Shown: positions 24,228-45,496, numbered from the stretch's first letter. The stretch is 64,000 nt of DNA from Atopsyche davidsoni (GCA_022113835.1 JAILWY010000027.1:808501-872500), one strand, 5' to 3'. The notes: generated by a model from the sequence alone, not told the origin. Translations and numbers: made by a program.

Positions 24228-27200
24228 GAAAGGGGTTGTTTATTATTATTTATAATAGCTATCGGTAAAAGATTCTTACAATATATCTTCCATGTATATT
24301 CCTAGGAAGGCTGTATTTCCGCCCAGACAGCTGGCACTTACGGGTGCCTCAGCTGTCGGAGATCTCGCACGGCGGGGCTCATTTAAATGTGAAAGCCTCA
24401 CGGTTTCAGGCAATAATGCACTTGTTGTATATCTATATAAGAGAGGGTGCAATATTCAAATCGACTGTTTGACGTTGCGAATAAAACGTTTTATACATTT
24501 CTAAGTCTCCCTACAAAGTATTGTGTACCGCACGCGCATCTGATGTTATGTTATTTATTTATCCGTAGTTTATAGCAAAAATAAAAAGAATATCCTTAAA
24601 TATACATATAACGGCCGTTGTTAATATAATTAATGTTATTAAGACTTTCAACGTGTTCCTTCTTCATATTTCCGACGCTTCGGTTCCGGTACTTGGGGTT
24701 CTTCATAGGTTTGAAATTTCACGTGAAACAGTAGCTTTTTGTGGGAATTAATAAAAAATATACGTCATCTTTTTTCTAAGTTAATCTACCCAACCCTACA
24801 TTATATAACTACAATATTTTCTCGCTAGCACTCCTAGCAAGCTTAATTATTTCCAACGCCTTTGGAGACGTTGAAAATAATTCATTTAAAAATGGAGAGA
24901 TAGCGAAATATCCCGTTTTATTCCGCGTGCTAAAAATGTATTAATTTTTTAAAAATATATTTAAAACCATTTATAAAAAATTCTGCAGTTTTTTTGTTTG
25001 TATCTGTAAATCACGATTGTGTTATTAATATTTGTGAATAGAACATGCAAAGCTTTATTTGAGCTAAATTTTATCACAATGACAACCAATGAATGCTAAT
25101 TACAATATTATATTTCATCTAACTAAGTAAAAAGTTTTTCGATGAAATTTTACAGTAAAATAAAACAAACAAACTGGTTCAATATTTTAAAAACACCTTA
25201 CATGGAAGATTAAAACATCTATAGTGTCAGTAGTAGCCAAAAAATTAAAAAAAGTACATTAATATAATTTTGTTTATTAAACGAAAAAAAGTCTTCTCAG
25301 TCTTCTGAAAAAGATATCCATAAAGACGCTTATGTAAGTCTGTCATTTCCATAACGATCTATAAAGCTTTCATCTTTATGAAATTTATATAATAAGACGT
25401 TATGTGAGAAGGCACAAAGTGACAAACCCTTATTAATTTATATTCATTCATGAAAATACTACTCAATATGCAAATGTGGCCTCTTAGGGTAGGTTTACGC
25501 CGGCAAAGTCTGCACAAGTAAGCACTAATTTTCTATTAGGCCCCTAAACGAAAACTCATCAGATTTCATACTCTTATCTTTACCACCCCTCTTCGTGAAA
25601 GATACTCGAGGGCGCGATTATAATCACCTGTATCCGATAAGGATGTAGGGGTTGAGTAGTTTGTTCTCTGACACTTTTCCGATGTTCATTGTTCATGGAA
25701 CATCTTTCTTATTTTTTATTCAACCTCAAAATAATATTCTTATATATAATACATTTAAGAGGTCGTAGAGCTCAAGTAGTCATTTTGTTAAAATTTCTTT
25801 GACGTGGTTAGTTTTAATTTTTAAAAAGTAGAGTTTAATGATATTGGTTAGATGTGATGTTCCGATCAATTTCGGATCGTATAATGTCAAATAGCTGTAA
25901 CGTAAAAAAATAATAACGGAACAAAACCATTGAATATGATATTCGATGCTTGCGGAAGCTCGGAGGTGATTTGAGTCTAAATTTGCCCACGAAATTTTCG
26001 AATCTCTTTAAAGGTGATGAAGACAATAATTGACAGGTAAAGCAATACGTATTTTTTAGGGTCCATTGCATATCAAATTTTCAAATGTACAGGAGTGAAA
26101 AGCTAGGGTTTTTTTTATCCTTTCTTGATGATTGCCAATCGGGTGTGTCCACTGCCGACCGCGAAAGCCTCGTTTTCTTCTTATAGAACAGGATAAATAT
26201 TTGTTATTATTCTCTTATTGAATACGATATGAAACCTTCGAATAAGTACAAAAGGTTTTTAGAAAGGAATTCTTCTAATGCTTCCCGTTTATTCAAAACT
26301 ACGTCCCGGCGAGATCTGCCGCCGGAATACAAGATCCTGCATAAAGTAATGCGAATTCTTTTCACATTTTATTTGAAATAACAAACGGCTAGATACGAGA
26401 TTCATGGTTTTGTGAATGCTTTCTGATCTCATCAGTTTTATTAAAAAAATTCGTACTTTTCAGGTTTTACATAAAAAAAAAAACATAAAGGAAATCCAAA
26501 TACTTGTTTGAATATAATATGTATGGTTATTGTACAGTATATATTTCAAATACAGTTTGGTTTTATCTCTACAGGGTGGTGGGTGAAAATTTAATTTTGT
26601 AGTCTATACTGATGATTTGTTTGTGTATAGTAATTGTACATTCATATGTTGTTTATGTTATGACAAATATGGTGCTTAACTGTGTATTCGTTGTGAGAAT
26701 ACACTTGCTAATTCAACTCAAAAACAGATTTTAAAAAAAAATTGTCGACACAAAGGAAACTATATTTTTATTATTGTTTGATTTTTTTCAATATTTACTA
26801 AGTATCTAATACTTTTTGTATATTTGAAAGAAACATTATTGTTTTATATTACGAAAACGTAGGTATAAATTAAAAAGATATCATTAAATGTGAGGAAGTG
26901 CGACCTCCCCTGCTGCCCGACGGACCGCAAGTCGCCTTTAGTTTTTCGGATGGACCTTTAATAAAAAAACTTATTATCGGAAAACGGATATACCCTGTTT
27001 TATCATTTTCTTTTACGTGAGTTCTCGTGTGGAAGAAAATCTTATTTATGTGTAACAACCTGAAACTATCACATGGGAGGGTAGAAATGATTCTTGTCTT
27101 CTCCGTTTTCGGTGATTCATCATAAGAGCAGCGTTGCTTTTTACCGGGATGTGCCCGAATTACTTTGCAATCCGCTCACGATTTGATGGATCACATAATA

Positions 27201-30200
27201 AGCCGTGTGGGGTCCTGGATCCAGCCCCGCCGCTGGATGAAGGGCTCTCCTGAATTATGAAGCTGATTTTTTCAAAATTAGCATGCAGGTTGTGAGGGGT
27301 GGCTTAGTTTTCAGAGCGGGGATGAATAATGCAGATGTTTTTTTTATATTTTGGTTTTAAATTGCGGCGCGTTTTGTAGGTTATGTCGTAAAATTCAAAA
27401 ACTGAAAAAATATGAAATTAGGGATGCTTACTACTTGCTTTGCTGTTTACTATGGTTTTTTTTTACTTACTTGTCAATACTTATTAATTATTTATAAAAT
27501 ATCATAAAGGGATTCTGAAATGTAATGACTCCTTCTATAAATAGAAACTTAAAGATTTACCACGAAAATGATGTCACTATGGGTTTTTATATAATATTAT
27601 TAAAGATAAACTATGAATAGTTTCAAACAACTTACTATCATTGGCGTCTATATAAATGATAATCATATTCACAAAACTGTATGTTATTCATTGGTATATT
27701 AGAAAAGTGGACTGTATAAAAGCAGTTTTACATTCACCGCTTCTCTAAAATGCTATTTTGTAGACATCTTTCATGCGTTTTTTGGATGCAATGTTCTGTC
27801 AAGCCAGACTTTCTTATTGGTTAAAAAATGATATTTTCGTTGTGTTGAATAAAGTTGAATGGTCTTTCAACATTAAATATTGCTAGAATCTTGTCTGCTG
27901 TTCAGTTGCATATTGACTGCGCAACTTGTAACGTTGTTTAAGTTTAGATCCTTCTATAGGTTCAAAAGTTTTTCTTTCGCCGCGTTGAAGGATCTCATAA
28001 CATTAAACTGTATCCCATTCAACAAGTCTTCGAAATACCGTCTAGTAGAATGACGCCTTCGGTGTTCGGTTGCATTAGTATGCAACTTGCAGCTTGGGCG
28101 ATGCACTCTCTGTTTCAGGAATGACCCCCCACAGGTTCAAATACTTTGATCCCAGACGTGCTTTACATGCAAATATAATTCGATGAATTGAATTAAAATG
28201 TCTTTGGTATCGGCTGCACTGCAGATTGCATTTATTATTACATAAATTGAAATTTATTTATTTTCCTGAAATAAAATGATATTTTTTTATAATAACGTAT
28301 ATTCGTAAATTTCGTGATGAATAATTGTTGGATGTTATGCCACGTCAATTTTCGACTTTCTGGGTCCAGAACTAGAGCCGTTTTCAAGATCTTTAAATAA
28401 AAAATGACTAACGTACTCCCAACAAAGATATATACTCATTTAACCGTTCATCGACATAAACTATACTTAAAAGGTTATATATTCACATTTTTTGAGCCGC
28501 GGGTTAAAATATGAATTTAATTAATAATTTTAACGATCGTTACGGTAACGTCAGACATTACAATCACAAGGTCGTCTATGCACGTAACCCGTACCTGTCA
28601 TGTATTAATATGCAACAACAGTGCAGTTAGACCTTGCACTTGAAAGTGCATCGGAGATAGTCCAAGGTCATCTGCTGCTCAGCGACGTAAATTAATTCAC
28701 CTTCGGATGAGCAGCCTGTCGAGAGCTCCGTGACTGCGGTTGCAAGTGATCTTGGAAATGATTACGTGCTCTCATGTCATGGCTGTAAAATTGAAGATTT
28801 ATATATTACTTTTTATGTGCATATACTCACTATCTACAGGATGGTCACAAATTTTGATCTACGGCTGGAAAAATGTGATTGTGTTCATCATGCATTAAAA
28901 ATGTGTAAAAGTGTTTCTGTTTGGGTAGATCGATTTTTAATTCAAAAGAGGGTTAACATTTCTATGTTGGTCTTCATTTTTTTATTGTTAAATATATCAA
29001 CATTGAATATAAACATAAATAACCATATTATTGTTTTTTTCATACCTTCTTTAGTAAATCCGTACGCTTGGTGACATCCTTGGCAGGCGAATCTCAATGT
29101 AATGTTATTTAGAGGATTGAAAACATGCAACATCTTTCAGGGCATGCATTAATTTATCTCTTCTAACTATAATAAAGAGTAGAAAACATATCTGTAACAC
29201 CAAGTTCCTTCCAAAAATTAAAAAAGTGTCAAACTGTAAAAAGTATATGTTTTTGAAAAAAAAAACTTATTCATTTTACAAACTTTGGTTGGCATATATA
29301 TTTTTTATTTTACTCAAATATTTTTTTTACTAAATTTGAATAAAAACAACAATATAAAAATATTTGAAAAACTTTAGTACTAATTTGAATTCTTTGTATT
29401 TTCAATCAAACATAACATCTAATGATACTATATTTCACTTTTATGTAAAAAAATATATTATCCTTGATCATACAGGTGGAGTTATCTACCTGAGGACAGG
29501 TACAGGTGCGTATGTAGGTGAATTTAATTATTTATATTCAATACAAACTGATTGCTTTGACCTCTAGATTCCTATCGATTACAAGTCCTATAATTATTAC
29601 AGATTTATTGGTATATTTCAATGCAAATATTTTATATCCTTACGTCTAGGAGGCATTGAAAAAATGCGAATTCACTAAAATTTAAATAATATGATAATAC
29701 CTAAACGATTTACAAAGCGATTGCAATCTTTTTAAAAATAATAATGGTAATAATACATATTTATCTTTTGCACTTTTATTTATGACATAAAATATTTAGA
29801 TATAATTGATGGCGAAACGAAATCTAATTGATGGGGTGTTAAAAATTTTTAACAATTTTTTATTTTCGTAACCATGTTTTAGATGTGAGACGGATACGTT
29901 CGTGTTTTTGTAAATATATACAATACAATATTTTTTTACGACCACCCAATCGATAAGTGGCAAAACAGTTCCGCAGAGTCTCATAAAAAAATATTTATTT
30001 AATTTCACTTTACCTTATATAAATTTATTTTTATAGCCCAGACATCCGGCACTTCCATAATTTTTTTAATAAATATTATACTTGAGAGTGACTACTTCTA
30101 AAATTGGTATCAAAATATATTTCGTATCAATAAAAAATAAAACAAACGAAAAAAGTGCGCTCTGCCCAAAAGTTTTAAGCGCAACCAACAACATCGGTGG

Positions 30201-30561
30201 ACTGCCGCTAGAGTGGCTAGACGACACGCGCGCTCGGAGAGGTGCGCTAGGTTTCGTGCCGTGTCACGAAGTCATGAAAACGTAGACATTACGTGATGAA
30301 AATATCAATAGAATAATAATTACGCATGATTCCAATACCATAAATGAACACCATAGATTTATTAAACCGTTAGGTCGTGAGCATGAATTTTAATCAACAA
30401 TTACCAAGCACTCTTTTATTCTTAATTAAGAGCTTCACGAAATATAAATAATTTATTTGAATGTTTAATATTTCTGATTATTTAATCTAAATCTTTTGAT
30501 ATCAAAAACAACATATAGCCCTGAATGTTGTTTTGATCAATTTCATACTGTGAAATGTTTC
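24228..30561. other. Long gene-poor stretch with scattered GC-rich islets
   Basis: Islets lie at 24290-24420, 26280-26345, 26880-26960, 27080-27310 and 28600-28750, and a CG-rich patch at 30160-30285. None holds an ORF with splice borders or a recognisable motif. The islets at 27.1-27.3 and 28.6-28.75 kb are the most complex and least repeat-like, so they are reasonable candidates for conserved regulatory DNA. ORFs at 25835-26071 (-), 28730-29074 (+) and 29364-29567 (+) look random. Confidence 0.4.
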
Positions 30562-30790
30562 CTTACTAATATGACTAGGCACATTTTTTCTCACAGAAAA
30601 ATACCATCGTGACTTGTCTAGGATTCGAACCTACATCTCCAAGTTTACATGGCTGGTGCACTGACCCTTAAGCTAACGAGCCACTGCAATTAATCGAGAA
30701 TTTTTAACAATCATAATCTACATGTGAACCAATGTGTTAAACTTATCAATACGTTATTAAATAATTGACGTTCAATCCACATAATAGACA
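30562..30790 (-). repeat. tRNA-derived SINE, nearly full-length copy
   Basis: On the minus strand: TGTGGATTGAACGTCAATTA at the 5' end, ACACATTGGTTCACATGTAG, ATTATGATTGTTAAAAATTC, the head GTGGCTCGTTAGCTTAAGGG with A-box, GTGCACCAGCCATGTAAACT, B-box GGTTCGAATCC (30621-30631), CAAGTCACGATGGTATTTTT, and a short tail CTAGTCATATTAGTAAGG. The part of the tail between CTGAGAG and GTGAAAAA is deleted relative to the 6.1-kb copy. It shares the GTGGATTGAACGTCAAT 5' unit with that copy. Confidence 0.82.
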
Positions 30791-33700
30791 AATGTTTCCT
30801 AGTAAATATTATAATTCAGATGAAATGCCTTAAAATGTGATAAATCACAAAAACTTATTATTATTTCTAATAATGGATTTTTATTTGAGACATTGTTCAA
30901 TTACGTACGTTTTTATTTTCTATGTCTGTTTAATGAACTGAAACGTTACACAAGCACCTTGTTATATAAAAAGTTGGAATGCAGAATATTTTTCAAAAGC
31001 CTTGTCTGTTAATTTCGTACTGCATATTTAAAAAACGTTTTTTAAAATTCTGAACATGTTTCTTGTTCATGCTTACCGTCTTGCATGCATCTTCAAAAAA
31101 ATATCCCACGTCAAGGTAAACGTTAATAAAATGAATGATATGCCCGTGTACGATTTTCTACGCCTTGTAAGGCTCGCGCGGGATGTGAACACGGGACATT
31201 CGGCAATTTACCTTCATACCTCGCCTGCTGGGCTATTGTCTTGCGTGTGCACAATGCAGTGTACCTGCCGACAAACAATACGGCACCACGCCGGATTGTA
31301 ACGCATCACCTGTGACCTGAGCTTGCCTGGGCCTCTCGGCACTCACCTGTTGAATAATCGAGAAGAACTCCGGGTATAATGACTATTGATTATCAAAGGT
31401 GTAATCGTTGGGAGATTTATGACTTCAAACATTTTAAATTTAATATATTGCCTTTTTTACCATCTTCGATGCATTCTTAACTACGTCGAGAAACTATAAA
31501 TTATGAATCATCACTTTTTTGTGAAAAATTTTTTTATCGTATAAAACATCACAAAGTGCTAAAAATTATCAAATAATATTTTTGATATAAAGTACTTGGT
31601 GTAAATCCATTATAATATTTTCTAGTAATCCCATTTTGTTTGATGATGCTGGGTTGGCATCTTCAAGCAGAAATGCTTGAAGGCTCTGCTTAAAATTGCA
31701 ACATAGTATGTTGCTGAAACAAGTCGCGTCATTGAAAAAAAAATTAACATAACTTAATAGTTTCTCCAAATAAAAATATTTCTACATGCAGGTTAATCTA
31801 AGCTTGTGATTCAGATATTTGATTTTGTAAATATTTAATCTATCAGACAACAAACCAATAGGTTATCGTCTACTTACAAATCACGTTGTTTTCAAAGGAT
31901 TATGTAACAAATATATCTTGCTTGTAATGCTGCTTAGAATTTGTAGCACTTGCTTCGCTGTAATGGCAGGAGAAAAGCTGTTGTCTCACCTATCAAAAAA
32001 CAAAGTTGAAATATACCTCTGTTATTGCATTGGATTTAATACTTTATGTATTTAAGAATAAATGTGTGTTATTTATTCAAGTGGTATTTCAATTAATCTA
32101 AAATCATTTGAATTAACGGATGTTTCCTTATAAGACACGCTACAAGCAATTATCACTTCGATTTCCTCTCAAAGATCCAAACGATTATTTGGACTGTTCA
32201 CTTCTAAACTTAACATTGTTTTCTAGGAATATAATTTATCGACGATAGTGACTTCCTCTTCCGGTGGCGCCAGGCAGAGTCTTGTGGGGATTCTCGCTCG
32301 TGATTGGTCGAGGACAGGCGTCATTTTGTAATTAATAACACAAGCACGAGCGCATTGTTTAAGCTCCTGAGGATGTGCCGCGCCGATGAATAAACAATAC
32401 CATATCTTTAAATAATAATGATGCAACTCAAGATCTATGTACTAATGTATAAAAAAAACAGTATATATCAGTGAGGGTACACTTTTTTAAGCACTATGTG
32501 CTGAAAATGACGACAACGACACGACACGTGTGCTAATGATTCAACATCTCTATATATATTAATTACTTATATTTTGACAGCTGACGAAGATTATTTAGAA
32601 TTTTTAAAATCCAATACGACAAGGATAAGTTATTTTGTAGAACAGAGTATTTCATACTAATTCGATTGTGCCAAGATATAAAAAAACCCTGTAGACGAGA
32701 GATTTTTTATTTAATAGAAATATACAATGTTTCTATTTCTTCAAGAGCCTTTCCTAAGATGTGGTTGGTAATATCTCAATGAACATTTATTTATCCTGGA
32801 CCTGTCTTACTGATTCATCTGTACTTTCGACTTCCAGCCACTGGCTCAAATTCTCCGTTCACGTTTTCTCCTTCCAATGCCTCTTTTTCAATCAAAATCA
32901 GTTACAGTATACTATATATGGTATTTCGGAAAATATGGCAAAGATAGGATACTTTACGCTTTTTAACCATCGTCAGGAAATCAAGACAGAACTTTACAGA
33001 ACGTACACAACTTAGGACACAAAAAAAAATATTTTTTAAGAAACAAGTTAGATTTATCAAGTATTTTCTTTTCGGTAATGTGCGAGTCAAAAATAAAATA
33101 AATATTTAAAATCGATGAACAATTTTGGGTTCATCTTCTTCGAGCTCAATTTTGATTTATTGCTTAATATTTTCTAGTACGTTACAAATCTGAAAGAATA
33201 AAACTTAAATGGCCGGCGTGTCTAGAAGCTATGATCGGAGAATACAAGTTTTATTAAAAAATATATATACTTTGTGAAACATTGTATGGCCGGAGGAAAA
33301 GTTGCAACGTAAGAAGAACGCGGGTGGCCGAGCCGTCTATTGATTCCCAACTTTAAAAACGTGTCCGAGTTTCGTAAACTAAAAATAATAAAACCCCGTA
33401 AAAATGACATATCCATGAATTAACTAAATCTTACAAATATTGTAATAGATTTCCGTGAATTCTATGATTCGATGAATTCTGAATATCAATTGAACTTAAA
33501 CGGACATCGAGTTAAGATTTTATTCAATAAAAGTTCGGTAAGATTATGTTTTACTCGTTAGTAATAACGTGAAGTAACGCTTTATTCAATAAAGGTTATG
33601 TTAGGTTTTAAATCAAGCTGTAGTGCTGCTTGGCGTAAAATGTAACATTTTCAATAGATCGTTTTCTTGTGGAGTTTGGTCAAAGGCTTTAAATTTTCTC

Positions 33701-34073
33701 GAGAGCCGTTGGCTTACAGAGAAAACCGCTATCTCTTCGTGAAAGAACTTATACGAAATAGCATTGGTTTCGCAGTTCAGTATAACTTGGAAGATATAAT
33801 GTTTACCTTTCAGTAAACTTTGTTATCTTTCATTCTAAACGGTATCTTTTATTTTAATAAAACTAACAATCATCTATTTGATTAAATATGTCTACGTTAT
33901 CAGACTAAACTAAAAATCTGAAAAAATATCTCGGCTCGAATATTTTGTTGTATATATTATAATAGTAATATTATAATTATGATATATAGTAATATAATAT
34001 AAATATTGTATAATTATAATATATATATATATATATATAGTAATTATTATAATTATAATAGTATTGAGTTGTA
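30791..34073. other. AT-rich intergenic DNA with CG-rich patches
   Basis: Patches lie at 31140-31370 and 32230-32390. The first contains GCGGGATGTGAACACGGGA on the + strand, weakly like a degraded tRNA-like B-box on the minus strand. The ORFs at 31056-31301, 32223-32426 and 32761-33015 carry no motif. An (AT)n-rich stretch at 33950-34060 precedes the piggyBac element. Confidence 0.4.
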
Positions 34074-34077
34074 TTAA

Positions 34078-34797
34078 CCCTTTGCACTCGAGACCGTTTC
34101 CGCGCGGACTAATCAGCAACTCGAAGCGTTTCGTAGCGCTTTTGGTGAATTTCTTACCTCTAACTTAAAATGATCACACACACAAATTAACTCACAAAAC
34201 TTTTATATTTTAATATTTAGTGTATATTTACATCTTTACGAAGATAATTTTGCGTAAACATAAGTCTTTGTAATTTTGCTTTGTATGATATTTCATGTAA
34301 CAATTGCCGAGATGCATGCCCGGCTTTTCGGGACAAGTATCACAATAGTATGTCGTTTGATGTCTTTTGCCGGGTTTATTATACATATTATCTAAATGGT
34401 ATTAGATATTATAAAGCAAACAAAATAATGGTGCGATAAGTGATTGGAAAGCTAATTAATATTGTGGGGGAGAAAAAAGACTATTCCTCAGTGCAATATA
34501 AGTTTAAACAAATAAGGACCTTCAAATGAATGATTACGATAAGAAGTACAAGAAAAAAAAAATATGAGTTGATTAGGTACACATCTAGTCCTTTTGCCAT
34601 GGCTGTCAAAGTCAAACTGAGACCACAGTCCACGCACTTATCTTAGATAAGAAATTCTTACGTAGTTTGAAAGGGAGATAACATCATTTTTGTAAAATCA
34701 TATAGGCAGTGCTTAGGGTCGAACTTTAAAGAACAAGATATCACCATAAACAGTTAAACAACCTGTTGCCCGAGAGGCACCTCTCGAGTGCAAAGGG
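34078..34797 (-). mobile_element. piggyBac-type element, internally deleted, 720 bp, TTAA target duplication
   Basis: The termini are CCCTTTGCACTCGAGA and its exact reverse complement, 16 bp each. TTAA flanks both sides (34074-34077 and 34798-34801), the hallmark of piggyBac insertion. Next to the right terminus AGAGGCACCTCTCG makes a subterminal inverted motif. The minus strand still encodes the Cys-rich C-terminal domain of a piggyBac transposase (34228-34385). Most of the transposase, including the DDD catalytic core, is gone, so it could move only with help from another copy. Confidence 0.9.
34228..34385 (-). pseudogene. C-terminal cysteine-rich domain of a piggyBac transposase (remnant)
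   Basis: Minus-strand translation ends with YYCDTCPEKPGMHLGNC, then YMKYHTKQNY and a TAA at 34228-34230. C-x2-C-P-x-K-P-G-...-C-x-x-x-Y-H-T is the typical end of piggyBac-family transposases, a zinc-binding domain that recognises the element's termini. The first cysteine pair expected upstream appears only in another frame (ATATGTATAATAAACCC), so there is a frameshift there, and stops follow. The domain's catalytic partner is missing. Assignment is firm because the flanking TTAA termini agree. Confidence 0.85.
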
Positions 34798-34910
34798 TTA
34801 ACCTCAGATTATTACAAAACACCAATTTTTTTCTAATAATTCCTTATTTATTATTTTCATCTTGAGGGGCAAGGCATTTGATTCGTGAAGATCCATTATT
34901 ATAATGATAA

Positions 34911-35109
34911 AAGTAACTTTGTATTTTGTCTTCACATTGTGTTTATTTACATTATTTGCATTACTAGTTTCGACCCGATACACTGGGTCGAAACTAGTAC
35001 TTAACTAAACTTGATGATGACCCAGTGTATCGGGTCGAAACTAGTCATGCACATAATTTAAATAAACTCAATGTGAAGACAAAATACAAAGTTACTTATA
35101 TCATTATAT
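34911..35109. repeat. Fold-back element with arms of about 80-90 bp and a nested palindrome
   Basis: The left arm (34911-34989) and right arm (35019-35109) are near-identical reverse complements: AAGTAACTTTGTATTTTGTC, TTCACATTG, TTTATTT, ACTAGTTTCGACCCGATACA, CTGGGTC. The loop is 29 bp. Within the left half, ACTAGTTTCGACCC and GGGTCGAAACTAGT (34963-34998) form a second perfect 14-bp inverted pair around GATACACT. No target duplication is obvious and there is no ORF. It is best described as a fold-back MITE. Confidence 0.82.
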
Positions 35110-41403
<6,294 letters not shown>

Positions 41404-41407
41404 ATTG

Positions 41408-41935
41408 GGTGTCCAAAAATATCGGGTATTTGTTTAAGTGACCGTTATTGCGATATGCTGTCAATATTTTTGGACCCAGAGTTGCAGGAGTTTCAAGGTT
41501 TTAATCCAAGAGCGTGGTTCCAGCAAGACGGGGCCACTTGCCATACATCCACTCAATTAATTGAAGCTGTTAAATAATTATTCCCCAATAAGGTCATTTC
41601 ACGTAGAGGTAACATTAAGTGACCTTAGCCCTCTTGACCCTCTACCTTAAAAGTAGGGTTTATGAGAATAATCCGACGATCCTAACGGAATTGAAACAAA
41701 AGATCAGGTCAGAAATGGCAGCAATATCGAGGGCTATGTGTCAGCGTGTTATCATAAATCTTCGTTTCAGATTAGTAGAGTGCCAGCAGCGAAACGTTCA
41801 CCATTTGGATAACATCATCTTTTCGAAATAATTTTCCATTTTGTATTCTTATAATCAACAATAAAAAAAATACTTGATTACTAGTAGTTTTTGTTTTACT
41901 GAACTAACAAACACCTGATACGCTGTTTGGACACC
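41408..41935 (+). mobile_element. Mariner-like element, 528 bp, deleted, inserted in a (TA)n array
   Basis: Left end GGTGTCCAAAAATATCGGGT and right end (reverse complement) GGTGTCCAAACAGCGTATCA share the terminal GGTGTCCAAA and the following TATC-GG-TTTGTT. The interior carries the 3' third of a transposase. TA arrays flank both ends, consistent with TA target use of the Tc1/mariner superfamily. It belongs to the same family as the element at 59.1 kb but lacks everything 5' of the second catalytic Asp region. Confidence 0.85.
41452..41831 (+). pseudogene. Mariner-like transposase remnant, C-terminal third
   Basis: From 41452 the frame gives [31 protein letters not shown] and then a stop. [11 protein letters not shown] contains the second Asp of the DDE/D catalytic triad. 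After a short deletion the protein resumes in the frame at 41619-41831 (LALLTLYLKSRVYENNP ... HHLDNIIFSK), ending in TAA. Compared with the copy at 59 kb, the segment holding the third catalytic residue (SPLDYFVWG) is deleted. It therefore cannot be active. The family is the insect mariner-like group with a DUF4817-type N-terminus. Confidence 0.85.
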
Positions 41936-41936
41936 T

Positions 41937-43952
<2,016 letters not shown>

Positions 43953-44430
43953 TTTATTTACAATCGCTTTGTGTACGATTAAGTGTTTTTTTTTCAGATC
44001 TGTTGTACAAATAACGTTACGAGATCTTTAACTTTTAGATTCTTTTAGTGTCTGTTTTATATTTAAATTGTCATCAAAGCTTTATTTACAATCACTTTGT
44101 GTACGACTTTAATCGTGTTTTTAAATCTGAAGTACAAATAAAGTTACGAGATCATTGCCTCACAAGATTTTACTACTAATTCCAATCAATTTGTTTTATG
44201 ATCTCGGTTTCATATTTTAGTTGACGCGCCAGCTTAGATTTTTAACAGCAGTGTACAAATGACGTAAAGCAATAATCTATTTATATTAACTCAAATGGGA
44301 CTATTTCTTATATCTATTTAAAGTTTTAATTAGAATTTGTTATAAGTGTCATTTTTATTCACAATAGTTTTGGGTAAGATATTTAGGTTTTTAAGATCTG
44401 TGCACAAATGAGTCTACAAACTCGTCTGTT
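43953..44430. repeat. Degenerate tandem repeat, period about 128 bp
   Basis: TTTATTTACAATCGCTTTGT (43953) recurs as TTTATTTACAATCACTTTGT (44081), 128 bp on, and as TTTTTATTCACAATAGTTTT near 44351. Each is followed by a block with GATCTG-GTACAAAT-ACGTTACGAGATC similarity (also around 44245 as AGTGTACAAATGACG). The third unit is the most decayed. The origin is unknown. Confidence 0.6.
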
Positions 44431-45130
44431 TATATGTTTTATTACCAATCTTTTATGGAATCATTTCAAAATGTAATATTATACATATATTCAGAGATAT
44501 ACACTTTTTCTTGCAAATTAAGCCGTGTAAGATTTTGATTATCAATTCGATTTTAGGCTTTGGTGCAAGAGTTTTATTTAAGAGAAATCACTTTAGAAAA
44601 ATAACTCCGCGAATTCCAATAAGCATATCTTAAATATTTAAAAAATAGAAAAAAACGTGTAAAATACTGTTTATTCAACTCAATTTAATTCTTATTTTCT
44701 TAAAAGCGAAATGTGAATTTTATTTAAGCCGAATAAATATATTGAATTTCTTACCACATTTATTTTTTTAACAATACTTGCTTTGCTATCCGCTAAAATA
44801 CCTATAGTATCTAAAAAAAAAAATTACATTAGATAACTCTGGGTCCATTAAAAAGTCTTTTTTTCTGTTCCATTAAACCTAGCCAAAAATTCTCTCAAAT
44901 AATAATTATTAACACGCGAAAAAAAATCTGACTCAGGGGAAAACGCAAAGCCCTGTGTATATAATATATATATAATGTGTGTAGGCATTTACTTCACGTG
45001 GGTGGCACCGGCATACTAGCACAGGCTTATGTACAGGGTGTCTCCATACTTGCACATCGTTACCGAGGATAATCCCCAGCCGTGTTCTATCTCGACTGCT
45101 CTATAAGGCCGGTTCACCTGCTGGCGCGCC
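44431..45130. other. AT-rich intergenic DNA
   Basis: Near 45032 the sequence TACAGGGTGTCTCCATACTT has the form of insect transposon ends, but no partner end is obvious. No gene seen. Confidence 0.4.
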
Positions 45131-45496
45131 CTCACGAAATTGCCTCTAAATGCTTCTAAGTGCTTATTCATTTTTCTCTTCCCTTATTCATTTTTTCTCA
45201 CTCTCGGATAACCTAAGTTTTGGTGCCTTTAGTAAAAAGGCACAATACACATATATACTAAACTTAAAACACCTTTCAGGCAAAACACATTCGTGAAGAT
45301 TACTCTCATACTCCTCACGAAACTGCCTCTAAATGCTTCTAAGTGCTTATTAATTTTTCTCTTCCCTTATTCATTTTTTCTCACTCTCGGATAACCTGAG
45401 TTTTGCTGCCTTTAGTAAAAAAGCACATTACACATATATACTAAACTTAAAACACCTTTCAGGCAAAACGCATTCGCGAAGATTACTCTCATACTC
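45131..45496. repeat. Two-copy tandem duplication, 183-bp unit
   Basis: Unit 1 (45131-45313) and unit 2 (45314-45496) are almost identical. Both begin CTCACGAAA-TGCCTCTAAA and end GATTACTCTCATACTCC. Differences are a handful of substitutions such as GGTGCC/GCTGCC and ACATTCGTGAAG/GCATTCGCGAAG. The high identity means the duplication is recent relative to the decayed repeats nearby. There is no open frame through both units. Confidence 0.95.

Noticed and set aside
28730..29074. + strand ORF of 114 codons
   Set aside because: Composition follows AT-rich DNA, no motif and no splice or start support.
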